Shown: positions 8,714 to 20,451, counted from the stretch's first letter. The stretch is 64,000 bases of DNA from Streptomyces huiliensis (GCF_020037025.1 NZ_JAIQLH010000043.1:22529-86528), one strand, 5' to 3'. Notes: a model not told the origin generated them from the sequence alone. Numbers and translations: made by a program.

Positions 8714-10720
8714 ATGGCCGACCCCAGCAGCTACCGACCCAAGCCGGGACAGATCCCCGACTCGCCCGGGGTGTACCGGTTCCGTGACGAGCACGGCCGG
8801 GTGATCTACGTCGGGAAGGCGAAGAGCCTGCGCCAGCGGCTCTCCTCGTACTTCCAGGACCTCGCCGGTCTGCACCCGCGCACCCGCACGATGGTCACCA
8901 CCGCCGCCTCCGTCGAGTGGACCGTCGTCGCCACCGAGGTCGAGGCGCTGCAGCTGGAGTACTCCTGGATCAAGGAGTACGACCCGCGCTTCAACGTGAA
9001 GTACCGGGACGACAAGAGCTATCCGTACCTGGCCGTCACCTTGAACGAGGAGTTCCCGCGCGTCCAGGTCATGCGCGGCGCCAAGAAGAAGGGCGTGCGC
9101 TACTTCGGGCCCTACGCGCACGCCTGGGCGATCCGCGAGACCGTCGACCTGATGCTCCGCGTCTTCCCCGTCCGCACCTGCTCCGCCGGGGTGTTCAAGC
9201 GCTCCGCCCAGATCGGCCGCCCCTGCCTGCTCGGCTACATCGGCAAGTGCTCCGCGCCCTGCGTCGGCCGCGTCACCCCCGAGGAGCACCGCGAACTGGC
9301 CGAGGAGTTCTGCGACTTCATGGCCGGCCGTACCGGCGCCTACCTCCGCCGCCTGGAGCGGCACATGCAGGAGGCGGCCGAGGAGATGGAGTACGAGAAG
9401 GCCGCCCGGCTCCGCGACGACATAGAGGCGCTCCGGCGCGCCATGGAGAAGAGCGCCGTCGTCCTCGCCGACGCCACCGACGCCGACCTCATCGCCGTGG
9501 CCGAGGACGAGCTGGAGGCGGCCGTGCAGATCTTCCACGTCCGCGGCGGCCGGGTGCGCGGCCAGCGCGGCTGGGTGACCGACAAGGTCGAGGCGGTGGA
9601 CACCGCGGGCCTGGTCGAGCACGCGCTCCAGCAGCTCTACGGCGAGGAGAAGGGCGACGCGGTGCCCAAGGAGGTGCTCGTCCCCGCCCTGCCGGACCCC
9701 GTCGAGCCGGTCGCCGAGTGGCTGGCCGACCGCCGCGGCTCCCGCGTCGACCTGCGCATCCCGCAGCGCGGCGACAAGAAGGACCTGATGGCGACGGTCC
9801 AGCGGAACGCCCAGCAGGCACTGGTCCTGCACAAGACCAAGCGCGCCTCCGACCTCACCACCCGCTCCCGCGCCCTGGAGGAGATCGCCGAGGCCCTCGG
9901 CCTGGACTCGGCGCCGCTGCGCGTCGAGTGCTTCGACATCTCCCACCTGCAAGGGCAGGACGTGGTGGCGTCCATGGTCGTCTTCGAGGACGGGCTCGCG
10001 CGCAAGAGCGAGTACCGCCGCTTCCAGATCAAGAGCTTCGAGGGACAGGACGACGTCCGGTCCATGCACGAGGTCGTCTCCCGCCGCTTCCGCCGCTATC
10101 TGCGGGAGAGCGAGAAGACGGGGGAGTGGACCGTGGAAGAAGGGGCGGAAGGGGCGGAAGCGGACGGTCCCGAGGAGGACACCGCCGGCCCCCGCGACGA
10201 CAACGGCCGCCCCAAGCGCTTCGCCTACCCTCCGCAGCTCGTCGTGGTCGACGGCGGCCGGCCGCAGGTCCAGGCCGCCCGCCGGGCCCTGGACGAGCTC
10301 GGCATCGCCGACGTGGCCGTCTGCGGCCTCGCCAAGCGGCTGGAGGAGATCTGGCTGCCGGACGAGGAGGATCCGGTCGTCCTGCCGCGCACCAGCGAGG
10401 GCCTCTACCTGCTCCAGCGCGTCCGCGACGAGGCGCACCGCTTCGCCATCGCCTACCAGCGCGGCAAGCGCGCCAAGACGATGAAGGCGTCCCCGCTGGA
10501 CGCGGTCGCCGGCCTGGGCGACAGCCGCAAGCAGGCGCTGCTCAAGCACTTCGGCTCGGTGAAGAAGCTGCGGGCCGCGACCGTCGAGCAGATCTGCGAG
10601 GTGCCCGGCGTCGGCCGGAAGACCGCCCTGGCCGTCGCCGCCGCCCTGGCCGAAAGCACCCCGCCCGCCCCCGCCGTCAACATGGCGACGGGCGAGATCC
10701 TGGACGAGTCCGAGGGATGA
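8714..10720 (+). CDS. uvrC: Excinuclease ABC subunit C
   Basis: 668-residue dual-incision nuclease of nucleotide excision repair, working with UvrA (2234-5272) and UvrB (not in the window). Domains: N-terminal GIY-YIG nuclease ([25 protein letters not shown], residues ~19-50), Cys-rich segment near 150-185, UVR domain with [20 protein letters not shown] around 225-244 for UvrB contact, RNase H-like endonuclease domain, and C-terminal helix-hairpin-helix repeats ([37 protein letters not shown]). An acidic low-complexity insert of ~20 residues ([15 protein letters not shown]) near residue 475 is a lineage feature. ATG at 8714 gives the conserved N-terminus. Confidence 0.97.
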   Translation: MADPSSYRPKPGQIPDSPGVYRFRDEHGRVIYVGKAKSLRQRLSSYFQDLAGLHPRTRTMVTTAASVEWTVVATEVEALQLEYSWIKEYDPRFNVKYRDDKSYPYLAVTLNEEFPRVQVMRGAKKKGVRYFGPYAHAWAIRETVDLMLRVFPVRTCSAGVFKRSAQIGRPCLLGYIGKCSAPCVGRVTPEEHRELAEEFCDFMAGRTGAYLRRLERHMQEAAEEMEYEKAARLRDDIEALRRAMEKSAVVLADATDADLIAVAEDELEAAVQIFHVRGGRVRGQRGWVTDKVEAVDTAGLVEHALQQLYGEEKGDAVPKEVLVPALPDPVEPVAEWLADRRGSRVDLRIPQRGDKKDLMATVQRNAQQALVLHKTKRASDLTTRSRALEEIAEALGLDSAPLRVECFDISHLQGQDVVASMVVFEDGLARKSEYRRFQIKSFEGQDDVRSMHEVVSRRFRRYLRESEKTGEWTVEEGAEGAEADGPEEDTAGPRDDNGRPKRFAYPPQLVVVDGGRPQVQAARRALDELGIADVAVCGLAKRLEEIWLPDEEDPVVLPRTSEGLYLLQRVRDEAHRFAIAYQRGKRAKTMKASPLDAVAGLGDSRKQALLKHFGSVKKLRAATVEQICEVPGVGRKTALAVAAALAESTPPAPAVNMATGEILDESEG

Positions 10721-10769
10721 TGGAGACGACGGCGCGGAGCGCGGGAGCGGCCGGCGGGCGCGTGACCCC

Positions 10770-10787
10770 GGGCCCGCCGCCGGGCCC
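10770..10787 (+). terminator. Short GC hairpin between uvrC and rapZ
   Basis: GGGCCCG-ccgc-CGGGCCC, a 7-bp perfect stem with a 4-nt loop, 50 bp after the uvrC stop. It could end uvrC transcripts or reduce read-through into rapZ. Confidence 0.45.
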
Positions 10788-10871
10788 TGCGAGGATCAGG
10801 GAAAGAGCACAGGGAAAGCCGGAAGGACGGGGCCCCGACCACGGCCCCGCCGGCAGAACGGGGGACACCAC

Positions 10872-11816
10872 ATGCAGCACGGCATGAACGAAACCGATCG
10901 GGACGGAGCAAAGGTGAGTACGGGCACGACGGCGGACACGACCGGCGAGGCGGCGGGCATCCCCGAGCTGGTCATCATCTCGGGCATGTCGGGGGCGGGC
11001 CGCAGCACCGCCGCCAAGTGCCTGGAGGACCTCGGCTGGTTCGTCGTCGACAATCTGCCCCCCGCCCTCATCCCCACCATGGTCGACCTCGGCGCCCGCT
11101 CCCAGGGCAACGTGGCCCGGATCGCCGTGGTCGTCGACGTCCGCGGCCGGCGGTTCTTCGACAACCTCCGCGAGTCCCTCGCGGACCTCGCCGCCAAGAA
11201 GGTCAAGCGCCGGGTGATCTTCCTGGAGGCGTCCGACGACGCCCTCGTGCGCCGCTTCGAGTCGGTCCGCCGCCCGCACCCCCTCCAGGGCTCCGGCCGC
11301 ATCGTCGACGGCATCGCCGCCGAGCGCGACCTGCTCCGCGAGCTGCGCGGCGACGCCGACCTCGTCATCGACACCTCCAGCCTCAACGTCCACGAGCTGC
11401 GCGCCAAGATGGACGCCCAGTTCGCCGGCGAGGAGGAGCCGGAGCTCCGCGCCACCGTCATGTCCTTCGGCTACAAGTACGGCCTGCCCGTCGACGCCGA
11501 CCTGGTGGTGGACTGCCGCTTCCTGCCCAACCCGCACTGGGTCCCCGAGCTGCGCCCCTTCACCGGCCTCAACGAGGAGGTCTCGGGCTACGTCTTCAAC
11601 CAGCCCGGCGCCAAGGAGTTCCTCGACCGCTACACCGAGCTGCTCCAGCTCATTGCGGCCGGCTACCGCCGCGAGGGCAAGCGCTACGTGACGATCGCCG
11701 TGGGCTGCACGGGCGGCAAGCACCGCTCGGTCGCCATGTCCGAGAAGCTGGCCCACCGCCTCGTCTCGGAGGGTGTCGAGACCGTCGTCGTCCACCGGGA
11801 CATGGGGCGCGAGTGA
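10872..11816 (+). CDS. rapZ: RNase adapter / nucleotide-binding protein RapZ (YvcJ family)
   Basis: 314-residue P-loop ATP/GTP-binding protein. Walker A is GMSGAGRST at residues 38-46; the C-terminal domain holds the family hallmark VGCTGGKHRSV. In E. coli RapZ guides RNase E to small RNAs controlling amino-sugar synthesis; in Gram-positives the YvcJ role is less clear. First gene of a conserved three-gene unit: its stop overlaps the yvcK start by four bases (GTGA, 11813-11816). ATG at 10872 follows GGGGGACACC; a Thr/Gly-rich ~30-residue extension precedes the core, so a later start is possible. Confidence 0.93.
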   Translation: MQHGMNETDRDGAKVSTGTTADTTGEAAGIPELVIISGMSGAGRSTAAKCLEDLGWFVVDNLPPALIPTMVDLGARSQGNVARIAVVVDVRGRRFFDNLRESLADLAAKKVKRRVIFLEASDDALVRRFESVRRPHPLQGSGRIVDGIAAERDLLRELRGDADLVIDTSSLNVHELRAKMDAQFAGEEEPELRATVMSFGYKYGLPVDADLVVDCRFLPNPHWVPELRPFTGLNEEVSGYVFNQPGAKEFLDRYTELLQLIAAGYRREGKRYVTIAVGCTGGKHRSVAMSEKLAHRLVSEGVETVVVHRDMGRE

Positions 11817-12862
11817 CCGGCCGCGGTTTCCGGATGCGCCGCGCCCGCCGGGTCGTCCCCGGCGGTCCGCGCGGCGCCGAGCGGCGCCTCCAGCGCCGCA
11901 CCCAGCCCAAGGTCGTCGCCCTCGGCGGCGGCCGCGGGCTGTCCGCCTCGCTCGCCGCGCTGCGCCGGATCACCGGCGATCTGACGGCCGTGGTCACCGT
12001 CGCCGACGACGGCGGCTCCAGCGGCCGGCTCCGCGACGAGCTCGGCGTGCTGCCCCCGGGCGACCTGCGCAAGGCCCTCGCCGCGCTGTGCGGCGACGAC
12101 GACTGGGGGCGCACCTGGTCGCGCGTCGTCCAGCACCGCTTCGCCAGCGAGGGCGACCTGCACGGCCACGCCGTCGGCAACCTGCTGATCGTCGCCCTCT
12201 GGGAGCAGCTCGGCGACCACGTCCAGGCCCTGGACCTGGTCGGCAAGCTGCTCGGCGCGCACGGCCGGGTGCTGCCCATGTCCGCCGTCCCGCTGGAGCT
12301 CCAGGCGCTGGTCCGCGGCCACGACCCCCGCGAGCCGGACGCCGTCACCACCGTCCGCGGCCAGGCCACCGTCGCCCTCACCCCCGGCGAGGTGCACTCC
12401 GTGCACGTGGTCCCGGAGGACCCGCCGGCCGTGCCCGAGGCCGTCGAGGCGGTCCTGGACGCCGACTGGGTGGTCCTCGGCCCCGGCTCCTGGTTCTCCT
12501 CGGTGATCCCGCACCTGCTGGTCCCCGAACTGCTGACCGCCCTGCAGGAGACCAAGGCCCGCCGGGTGCTCTCGCTGAACCTCGCCCCCCAGCCCGGCGA
12601 AACCGAGGGCTTCTCCCCGCAGCGTCATTTGGAGGTTTTGGCCCGACACGCCCCTAAACTCGCCCTGGACGTGGTGCTGGCCGACGAGGCCGCCGTGCCC
12701 GACCGGGACAGCCTCCGGGACGCCGCAAAGCGGCTCGGCGGCACGGTCGAGCTGGCGCCGGTCGCCGCCCAGGGGAGTTCCGCTACGCACGATCCGGAAC
12801 TGCTGGCCGCCGCGTACGACCGTATTTTTCGGATGCATGGAAGGATCGGCCCATGGCGATGA
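11813..12862 (+). CDS. yvcK: Gluconeogenesis factor YvcK (CofD-like)
   Basis: 349-residue protein of the YvcK/CofD fold, which binds UDP-sugars in Bacillus and links carbon supply to cell-wall synthesis and growth on gluconeogenic sources. Seen: ALGGGRGLS near residue 36, the [12 protein letters not shown] motif, and GHAVGNLLI. The start is GTG at 11813, overlapping the rapZ stop; its first ~30 residues are Arg-rich. Its end overlaps whiA by 10 bases (12853-12862). The rapZ-yvcK-whiA order is conserved across actinobacteria and Firmicutes. Confidence 0.93.
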   Translation: MTGRGFRMRRARRVVPGGPRGAERRLQRRTQPKVVALGGGRGLSASLAALRRITGDLTAVVTVADDGGSSGRLRDELGVLPPGDLRKALAALCGDDDWGRTWSRVVQHRFASEGDLHGHAVGNLLIVALWEQLGDHVQALDLVGKLLGAHGRVLPMSAVPLELQALVRGHDPREPDAVTTVRGQATVALTPGEVHSVHVVPEDPPAVPEAVEAVLDADWVVLGPGSWFSSVIPHLLVPELLTALQETKARRVLSLNLAPQPGETEGFSPQRHLEVLARHAPKLALDVVLADEAAVPDRDSLRDAAKRLGGTVELAPVAAQGSSATHDPELLAAAYDRIFRMHGRIGPWR

Positions 12863-13872
12863 CGGCAGCGGTGAAGGACGAGATCTCCCGGCTCCCCGTC
12901 ACCCGGACCTGCTGCCGGAAGGCGGAGGTCTCGGCGATCCTCCGCTTTGCCGGCGGCCTGCACCTGGTCAGCGGGCGCATCGTGATCGAGGCGGAGCTGG
13001 ACACCGGGATCGCGGCCCGGCGGCTGCGCAAGGACATCCTGGAGATCTTCGGCCACGCCTCCGACCTGGTCGTCATGGCCCCCGGCGGACTGCGCCGCGG
13101 CAGCAGGTACGTGGTGCGGGTGGTGGCGGGCGGTGACCAGCTGGCCCGCCAGACCGGCCTGGTCGACGGCCGCGGCCGGCCGATCCGCGGCCTGCCCCCG
13201 CAGGTCGTCTCCGGCGCCACCTGCGACGCGGAGGCCGCCTGGCGCGGCGCCTTCCTGGCGCACGGCTCGCTGACCGAGCCCGGCCGCTCCTCCTCCCTCG
13301 AGGTCACCTGCCCCGGCCCGGAGGCGGCGCTCGCCCTGGTCGGCGCCGCCCGCCGGCTCCAGATCGCCGCCAAGGCCCGCGAGGTGCGCAACGTGGACCG
13401 GGTGGTCGTCCGCGACGGCGACGCCATCGGCGCGCTGCTCACCCGGCTCGGCGCCCACGAGTCGGTGCTCGCCTGGGAGGAGCGCCGGATGCGCCGCGAG
13501 GTGCGGGCCACCGCCAACCGGCTGGCCAACTTCGACGACGCCAACCTGCGCCGCTCCGCCCGGGCCGCCGTCGCCGCCGGGGCCCGGGTCCAGCGGGCCC
13601 TGGAGATCCTCGGCGAGGAGGTCCCCGAGCACCTCGCCGCCGCCGGCCGGCTGCGCATGGAGCACAAGCAGGCCTCGCTGGAGGAGCTGGGCGCCCTCGC
13701 CGACCCGCCGCTCACCAAGGACGCCGTGGCCGGCCGGATCCGCCGGCTGCTCGCGATGGCCGACAAGCGCGCCCAGGACCTCGGCATCCCCGGGACCGAG
13801 TCGAACCTGACCGAACTGGCCGATCTGCCCGAGGACATGGTGGACGGCATGGTCAAGGGCCTGGCCGGCTGA
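12853..13872 (+). CDS. whiA: Sporulation transcription factor WhiA
   Basis: 339-residue regulator that, with WhiB, turns on division and chromosome-segregation genes as Streptomyces aerial hyphae become spores. The N-terminal half is the degenerate LAGLIDADG endonuclease-like domain ([22 protein letters not shown], residues ~17-40); the C-terminal part is the DNA-binding helix-turn-helix region ([25 protein letters not shown], ~275-300). The conserved start [15 protein letters not shown] places the ATG inside the end of yvcK. whiA is classically also driven from a promoter inside yvcK, not identified here. Confidence 0.97.
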   Translation: MAMTAAVKDEISRLPVTRTCCRKAEVSAILRFAGGLHLVSGRIVIEAELDTGIAARRLRKDILEIFGHASDLVVMAPGGLRRGSRYVVRVVAGGDQLARQTGLVDGRGRPIRGLPPQVVSGATCDAEAAWRGAFLAHGSLTEPGRSSSLEVTCPGPEAALALVGAARRLQIAAKAREVRNVDRVVVRDGDAIGALLTRLGAHESVLAWEERRMRREVRATANRLANFDDANLRRSARAAVAAGARVQRALEILGEEVPEHLAAAGRLRMEHKQASLEELGALADPPLTKDAVAGRIRRLLAMADKRAQDLGIPGTESNLTELADLPEDMVDGMVKGLAG

Positions 13873-13936
13873 CACCGGCGTGCTGACGGTGCGGTCCGGG
13901 CCCTCGCGGGCCGCCGCTGGCCGGCCCGGCGGGTTC

Positions 13937-14032
13937 CGGCCGACTTCCCGGCCGACTTCGCGACGAGCTTCGCGGTCGGCCTCCCGATGGGCATCCCGAC
14001 GGGCCTCCCGATGGGCGGCCCGCCCCGCCGGG
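13937..14032. repeat. 12-bp degenerate tandem repeat upstream of the M14 peptidase
   Basis: Seven to eight consecutive 12-bp units of the form CGnnSGSnTYC (for example CGGCCGACTTCC, CGGCCGACTTCG, CGACGAGCTTCG, CGGTCGGCCTCC, CGATGGGCATCC, CGACGGGCCTCC). It lies between whiA and the carboxypeptidase gene. The period is a multiple of three, so every frame reads as a tetrapeptide repeat, but no frame shows a convincing gene. Confidence 0.75.
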
Positions 14033-14133
14033 CCCGATATCCCCGCCCCCCTCCAGGCCCTATTGACATGCTCATGGGCCGTCGGAAGCCTGGCGTCCGG
14101 CATGGACGGGACAGACAACGGCAAGGGGGGTTC

Positions 14134-17100
14134 ATGAGACGCAGGACACGGGCGACCCTCGTGGCGGCATCGCTGCTCCTCGGCGGAGTCACCGCGACAC
14201 CCTTCGCACAGGCTGAACCTTTCGCAGCACCCTTCACACCCGCGCGACCGGACACCGGCGCCTCCGACGCGCTGACCGTATGGACCGGCGAGGTCACCCA
14301 GGCCCAGGTACCGCTGCTGCTCAAGGCGGGCGTCGACGGGCACGAGCTGGGCCGGCCCGCCGGGGACCGGGCCGTCCCGGTCGAGCTCTACCTCACCCGC
14401 GCGCAGGCGGACGAACTGCGCGGCCAGGGCGTCAAGCTCACCGAGAAACGCATGACGGACCGCGCCCGCGAACGCCTCAAGGCCGCGGGCGACGGCGTCT
14501 TCCGCCCGTACAGCGGCCCCAAGGGGCTCCAGAAAGAGATCGTCGACACCGGCCGGGCCCACCCGGAGCTCACCAAGGTCGTGAGCATCGGCAAGACGAC
14601 GCGCGGGCAGGACATCCTCGCCCTCAAGATCAGCAAGGGCGCGGCCAGGAGCAAGGACGGCTCCAAGCCCGCCGTGCTCTACATGTCCAACCAGCACGCC
14701 CGGGAGTGGATCACCCCGGAGACCACCCGGCGGCTGATGCACCACTACCTCGACCGCTACGGCAAGGACCGGCGGATCACCCGGCTCGTGGACCGCACCG
14801 AACTGTGGTTCCTGCTCTCCGCCAACCCGGACGGCTACGACCACACCTTCAAGGGCCCCGACACCCGCTTCTGGCGCAAGAACCTGCGCGACAACAACGG
14901 CGACGGGAAGATCACCGCGGGCGACGGCGTCGACCTCAACCGCAACTTCCCCTACAAGTGGGGCTACGACAACGAGGGCTCGTCCCCCGACCCGGCCTCC
15001 GAGACCTACCGCGGCCCCGCCCCCGCCTCCGAACCCGAGACCCGGGCGCTGGACGCGTTCCAGAAGCGCGTCCGCTTCTCCTACGCGGTCAACTACCACT
15101 CGGCCGGGGAGATGCTGCTCTACGGCGTCGGCTGGCAGGTCGCCACGCCCACCCCGGACGACGTCCTCCTCAAGGCCCTGGCCGGGACTCCGGAGAAGTC
15201 CGCGATCCCCGGCTACCGGCCGCAGCTCTCCTCCGAGCTGTACACCACCAATGGCGAGGCGGACGGCCACGCGGCCAACGCCAACGGGCTGCTGATGTTC
15301 ACCCCGGAGATGTCGACGTGCCGCACGGCCTCGCGCGCGGACACCTCCGGCCGCTGGGACCCGGCCGACTGCCCGTCCGAGTTCGCGTTCCCCGACGACC
15401 GGAAGCTCATCCAGGCGGAGTTCGCCAAGAACCTCCCCTTCGCCCTCTCCGTCGCCGAGACCGCCGCCCGCGGTGACCGCCCGGTCTCCGTCACCGGCCT
15501 GGACGCCCCGGACTTCACCCCGCACGCGTTCACCGCCTCGTACGCGCGCGGCACCGGGCAGACCGTCGCCGTCACGGCCCGCAAGAGCGTGCGCGACAAG
15601 AGGCTCAACTACCGCGTGGACGGCGGCCGGACGCACACCGCGGCCATGACGCCCTGGAAGGGCGGCAAGCGCTACGGCGGGCACGACAACGTCCGCTTCG
15701 ACGAGTACCGGGGCACGGTCCCGGCCGCCCGCGAGGGAGCCAGGGTGGAGGTCTGGTTCACCGGGCGCACGGCCGAGGGCAAGGCCACCCGGAGCAAGCC
15801 CTTCACCTACACCGTCTGGCACCGGCCGCAGGCCGACACCCTGGTCATCGCCGACGAGGGCGGCACCGCACCGGCCCGCCACCCCGTCACGTACACCGAG
15901 GCGCTGTCCGCCGCCGGGCGCAAGGGCCTGATCTGGGACGTCGCCCGGGACGGCACGCCCGACCCGCTCGGCGTCCTCTCCCACTTCAAGACGGTCCTCT
16001 GGTACACGGGCGGCGAGAAGCCGAGCGGCGGCACCCTGCTCGCCGTCCGCGACTACGTCAACGAGGGCGGCAAGCTCATCACCATGGGTGAGAAAGCCGG
16101 CGGCGAGTCCCGGGTCGGGCGCGCCGACACGGACGACTTCGCCCAGTACTACCTCGGCGCCTACGCCCGCACCCCGCTGAAGCACCCGAAGCACTTCACC
16201 GGCGCCGGGCCGCTGGCCGGCGTCCGCGCCGACCTCGCCGACGCGCCCGGCAACCCGCTGGACGCCGCCGGCTCCTACGTCGTCACCTCCGACCGGTTGC
16301 GCTCCCGCGACTTCCCGCAGTTCCGCAGCGCGCCGGCCGGCGACTACCCCGGGGTCAGGACCGCGTACGAGCCCTGGGCCGGCCGCTGGATGGCCGCCGC
16401 CCGGCACAAGGACAAGTCCTGGATGCGGCTCGCCCGCACCGTCGACCTGACCGGTGTCCGCGGCGCCGCCAGGCCGGCGCTCGGCCTCCGCCTCAGCCTC
16501 GACGCCGAGCAGGGCTACGACCAGGTGATCGTCGAGGCGCACACCGTCGGCCGGGACGACTGGACCACCCTGCGCGACACGAACGGCGGTACGACCGACG
16601 AGACCCCCCGCGGCTGCGCCGCCCTGGTCTCGGCCCATCCCTTCCTCAAGCACTACCTCACCGTCGCCGGCGAGGACTGCGCCGCGCGCGGCACCAGCGG
16701 CGGCTGGCAGCGCTTCACCGGCTCCACCCAGGGCTGGCACGCCGCCTCCTTCGACCTGAGCGCCTACCGGGGCAAGAAGGTCGAGCTGGCCGTCTCCTAC
16801 GTCACCGACGCGGGGACGGGCGGCACGGGCGCGCTCGTCGACGAGGCCGTCGTCACCGGCGGTGACCGGTCGGCCGAAGGTTTCGAGGGCGGAACCCTGG
16901 GCACCTGGAAGACTCCCGGCGCACCGGCCGGGAGCGTCCGGAACGCCGGCGACTGGGCGGCCTCCCGGGCCCTCGCCCACTCCTCGGCCGCCGTCGTCAC
17001 GCCCGACACGGCGCTGCTGGGCTTCGGCCTGGAGCACGTACGGGACGGCGGGCAGCGCGCGGCCCTGCTGCGCGCCGCACTGCGCGCCGTGCACGGCTGA
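14134..17100 (+). CDS. Secreted M14 family zinc carboxypeptidase
   Basis: 988-residue exported peptidase. A Sec signal peptide (RRRTRATLVAASLLLGGVTA..., cleavage near FAQAEP) is followed by a propeptide-like region (~45-125), the M14 catalytic domain (~125-450) and a long C-terminal part (~470-988) probably made of beta-sandwich/MAM-like accessory modules. Zinc ligands His188 and Glu191 (NQHAREW) and His322 (NYHSAGE), substrate-binding Asn269-Arg270 (DLNRNFPYKWG), and catalytic Glu392 (FTPEMS) are present, so it should be active. It would remove C-terminal residues from extracellular proteins. AAGGGGGG precedes ATG 14134; an in-frame start at 13987 would run through the tandem repeat and is rejected. 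Confidence 0.93.
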   Translation: MRRRTRATLVAASLLLGGVTATPFAQAEPFAAPFTPARPDTGASDALTVWTGEVTQAQVPLLLKAGVDGHELGRPAGDRAVPVELYLTRAQADELRGQGVKLTEKRMTDRARERLKAAGDGVFRPYSGPKGLQKEIVDTGRAHPELTKVVSIGKTTRGQDILALKISKGAARSKDGSKPAVLYMSNQHAREWITPETTRRLMHHYLDRYGKDRRITRLVDRTELWFLLSANPDGYDHTFKGPDTRFWRKNLRDNNGDGKITAGDGVDLNRNFPYKWGYDNEGSSPDPASETYRGPAPASEPETRALDAFQKRVRFSYAVNYHSAGEMLLYGVGWQVATPTPDDVLLKALAGTPEKSAIPGYRPQLSSELYTTNGEADGHAANANGLLMFTPEMSTCRTASRADTSGRWDPADCPSEFAFPDDRKLIQAEFAKNLPFALSVAETAARGDRPVSVTGLDAPDFTPHAFTASYARGTGQTVAVTARKSVRDKRLNYRVDGGRTHTAAMTPWKGGKRYGGHDNVRFDEYRGTVPAAREGARVEVWFTGRTAEGKATRSKPFTYTVWHRPQADTLVIADEGGTAPARHPVTYTEALSAAGRKGLIWDVARDGTPDPLGVLSHFKTVLWYTGGEKPSGGTLLAVRDYVNEGGKLITMGEKAGGESRVGRADTDDFAQYYLGAYARTPLKHPKHFTGAGPLAGVRADLADAPGNPLDAAGSYVVTSDRLRSRDFPQFRSAPAGDYPGVRTAYEPWAGRWMAAARHKDKSWMRLARTVDLTGVRGAARPALGLRLSLDAEQGYDQVIVEAHTVGRDDWTTLRDTNGGTTDETPRGCAALVSAHPFLKHYLTVAGEDCAARGTSGGWQRFTGSTQGWHAASFDLSAYRGKKVELAVSYVTDAGTGGTGALVDEAVVTGGDRSAEGFEGGTLGTWKTPGAPAGSVRNAGDWAASRALAHSSAAVVTPDTALLGFGLEHVRDGGQRAALLRAALRAVHG

Positions 17101-17102
17101 CC

Positions 17103-17131
17103 GGGGGTCGCCCGCAGGCCGGGCGACCCCC
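17103..17131 (+). terminator. Terminator after the M14 peptidase
   Basis: 12-bp perfect stem GGGGGTCGCCCG / CGGGCGACCCCC with a CAGGC loop, 2 bp after the stop codon. Confidence 0.75.
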
Positions 17132-17158
17132 TGTGGTAGCGGTCCGCGCCCCCGGTGA

Positions 17159-18301
<1,143 letters not shown>

Positions 18302-18345
18302 TCTCTCTGCCCGCTGGTCGTACGATCACAGGCATCGGGATGTAG

Positions 18346-18393
18346 GGGACGGGGCTCGTGCGACGCGACGACGCGTCGGACGAGCCCCGTCCC
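18346..18393 (+). terminator. Long intercistronic hairpin between gap and pgk
   Basis: GGGACGGGGCTCGT (18346-18359) pairs perfectly with 18380-18393, and inside it CGACGCG (18361-18367) pairs with CGCGTCG (18372-18378) around a 4-nt loop: 21 pairs with one mismatch. It lies 44 bp after gap and 37 bp before pgk. It may be a partial terminator or an mRNA-stabilising processing barrier; there is no T-tract. Confidence 0.65.
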
Positions 18394-18430
18394 ATGACTG
18401 ACCCCCAACGGAAGTCACCGGAGTCACCGC

Positions 18431-19642
18431 ATGAAGACGATCGACGAACTCGTCCAGGACGGCGTCGAGGGCAAGCGGATCTTCGTCCGCGCCGACCTCA
18501 ACGTGCCGCTCGACGGCACCACCATCACCGACGACGGCCGGATCCGCGCCGTCGCCCCGACCATCGCCAAGCTCGCCGCCGCGGGCGCCAAGGTGATCGT
18601 CGCCTCCCACCTGGGCCGTCCCAAGGGCGCCCCGGAGCCCCGGTTCTCCCTCGCCCCGGCCGCCGAGCGGCTCGGCGAGATCCTGGGCAAGAACGTCTCG
18701 TTCGCCACCGACACGGTCGGGGACAGCGCGAAGGCCACCGTTGCCGCCCTGGGCAACGGCGAGGTCACGCTGCTGGAGAACCTCCGTTTCAACGCGGGCG
18801 AGACCAGCAAGGACGACGCCGAGCGCGGCGCCTTCGCCGACGCGCTCGCGTCGCTGGCAGACCTGTACGTGGGCGACGGCTTCGGCGCCGTGCACCGCAA
18901 GCACGCCTCGGTCTTCGACCTCCCGGCGCGCCTCCCGCACGCGGCCGGCGACCTGATCGCCACCGAGGTCGGCGTCCTGAAGAAGCTCACCGAGGACGTC
19001 GCGCGCCCCTACGTGGTGGTGCTCGGCGGCGCCAAGGTCTCCGACAAGCTGGGTGTCATCGACAACCTGCTGGAGAAGGCCGACCGCATCCTCATCGGCG
19101 GCGGCATGTCGTACACCTTCCTCAAGGCCAAGGGTCACGAGGTCGGCATCTCGCTGCTGCAGGAGGACCAGGTCCCGGTCTGCCTGGAGTACCTGGCCCG
19201 GGCCGAGAAGCGCGGCGTGGAGTTCGTCCTCCCCGTCGACGTCCTGGTCTCGGCCGACTTCCCGGACCTGAAGACCAAGGCCCCGGCCAACCCGGAGCTC
19301 GTCGCCTCGGACGCCATCCCGGCGGACAAGGAGGGCCTGGACATCGGCCCGAAGACCCGGGAGCTGTACGCCTCGAAGCTCGCCGACGCCGGCACCGTCT
19401 TCTGGAACGGTCCGATGGGCGTCTTCGAGCACCCCGACTACGCGAACGGCACCAAGGCCGTCGCGCAGGGCCTGCTGGACTCGCCGGGCTTCACCGTCGT
19501 CGGCGGTGGCGACTCGGCCGCGGCCGTGCGCACCCTGGGCTTCGACGAGAACGCTTTCGGCCACATCTCGACCGGTGGCGGCGCCAGCCTCGAATACCTC
19601 GAGGGCAAGACGCTCCCCGGCCTCGCCGCACTGGAGGACTGA
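18431..19642 (+). CDS. pgk: Phosphoglycerate kinase
   Basis: 403-residue glycolytic kinase making ATP from 1,3-bisphosphoglycerate. N-domain substrate motifs VRADLNVPLDG (residues ~16-26) and ASHLGRPKG (~57-65), and the C-domain nucleotide-binding stretch VGGGDSAAAV near 358 are intact. Only 6 bp separate its stop from the tpiA GTG, so the two are one transcript. ATG at 18431 gives the usual N-terminus MKTIDEL. Confidence 0.98.
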   Translation: MKTIDELVQDGVEGKRIFVRADLNVPLDGTTITDDGRIRAVAPTIAKLAAAGAKVIVASHLGRPKGAPEPRFSLAPAAERLGEILGKNVSFATDTVGDSAKATVAALGNGEVTLLENLRFNAGETSKDDAERGAFADALASLADLYVGDGFGAVHRKHASVFDLPARLPHAAGDLIATEVGVLKKLTEDVARPYVVVLGGAKVSDKLGVIDNLLEKADRILIGGGMSYTFLKAKGHEVGISLLQEDQVPVCLEYLARAEKRGVEFVLPVDVLVSADFPDLKTKAPANPELVASDAIPADKEGLDIGPKTRELYASKLADAGTVFWNGPMGVFEHPDYANGTKAVAQGLLDSPGFTVVGGGDSAAAVRTLGFDENAFGHISTGGGASLEYLEGKTLPGLAALED

Positions 19643-19648
19643 AACACC

Positions 19649-20425
19649 GTGAGTGCACGAATTCCGCTGATGGCGGGCAACTGGAAGATGAACCTCAACC
19701 ACCTTGAGGCCATCGCCCACGTCCAGAAGCTCGCCTTCGCCCTCGCGGACAAGGACTTCGAGGCCGTCGAGGTCGCCGTCCTGCCGCCTTTCACCGACCT
19801 GCGCTCGGTCCAGACGCTGGTCGACGGCGACAAGCTGAAGATCAAGTACGGCGCGCAGGACATCTCCGCGCACGACTCCGGCGCGTACACCGGGGAGATC
19901 TCCGGCCCGATGCTCGCCAAGCTGAAGTGCTCCTACGTGGCCGTCGGCCACTCCGAGCGCCGCCAGTACCACGGCGAGTCGGACGAGCTCTGCAACGCCA
20001 AGGTCAAGGCCGCGTTCAAGAACGGGATCACCCCGATCCTCTGCGTCGGCGAGGGCCTGGACGTCCGCAAGGCGGGCAACCAGGTCGCGTACACCCTCGC
20101 GCAGCTCGACGGCGGCCTGAAGGACGTCCCGGCCGAGCAGGCCGAGAGCATCGTCATCGCCTACGAGCCCGTCTGGGCCATCGGCACCGGCGAGGTCGCC
20201 ACGCCCGAGGACGCGCAGGAGGTCTGCGGGGCGATCCGCGGCCGGCTCGCCGAGCTGTACTCCCAGGAGCTGGCCGACAAGGTCCGCATCCAGTACGGCG
20301 GCTCGGTGAAGTCCGGGAACGTCGCCGCGATCATGGCGCAGCCCGACGTGGACGGCGCGCTGGTCGGCGGCGCGGCGCTGGACGCCGACGAGTTCGTCAA
20401 GATCGTCCGCTTCCGCGACCAGTAG
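19649..20425 (+). CDS. tpiA: Triose-phosphate isomerase
   Basis: 258-residue TIM-barrel enzyme interconverting dihydroxyacetone phosphate and glyceraldehyde 3-phosphate. Substrate-binding GNWKMN near residue 10, catalytic His in VGHSERRQY, catalytic Glu in [11 protein letters not shown] and the phosphate-binding GGSV and GGAAL loops are all present. GTG start at 19649, 6 bp after pgk. Two hairpins (20452-20470 and 20479-20516) follow, before secG. Confidence 0.98.
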   Translation: MSARIPLMAGNWKMNLNHLEAIAHVQKLAFALADKDFEAVEVAVLPPFTDLRSVQTLVDGDKLKIKYGAQDISAHDSGAYTGEISGPMLAKLKCSYVAVGHSERRQYHGESDELCNAKVKAAFKNGITPILCVGEGLDVRKAGNQVAYTLAQLDGGLKDVPAEQAESIVIAYEPVWAIGTGEVATPEDAQEVCGAIRGRLAELYSQELADKVRIQYGGSVKSGNVAAIMAQPDVDGALVGGAALDADEFVKIVRFRDQ

Positions 20426-20451
20426 CAGTACCGCGACCAGCGGCAGTATCC

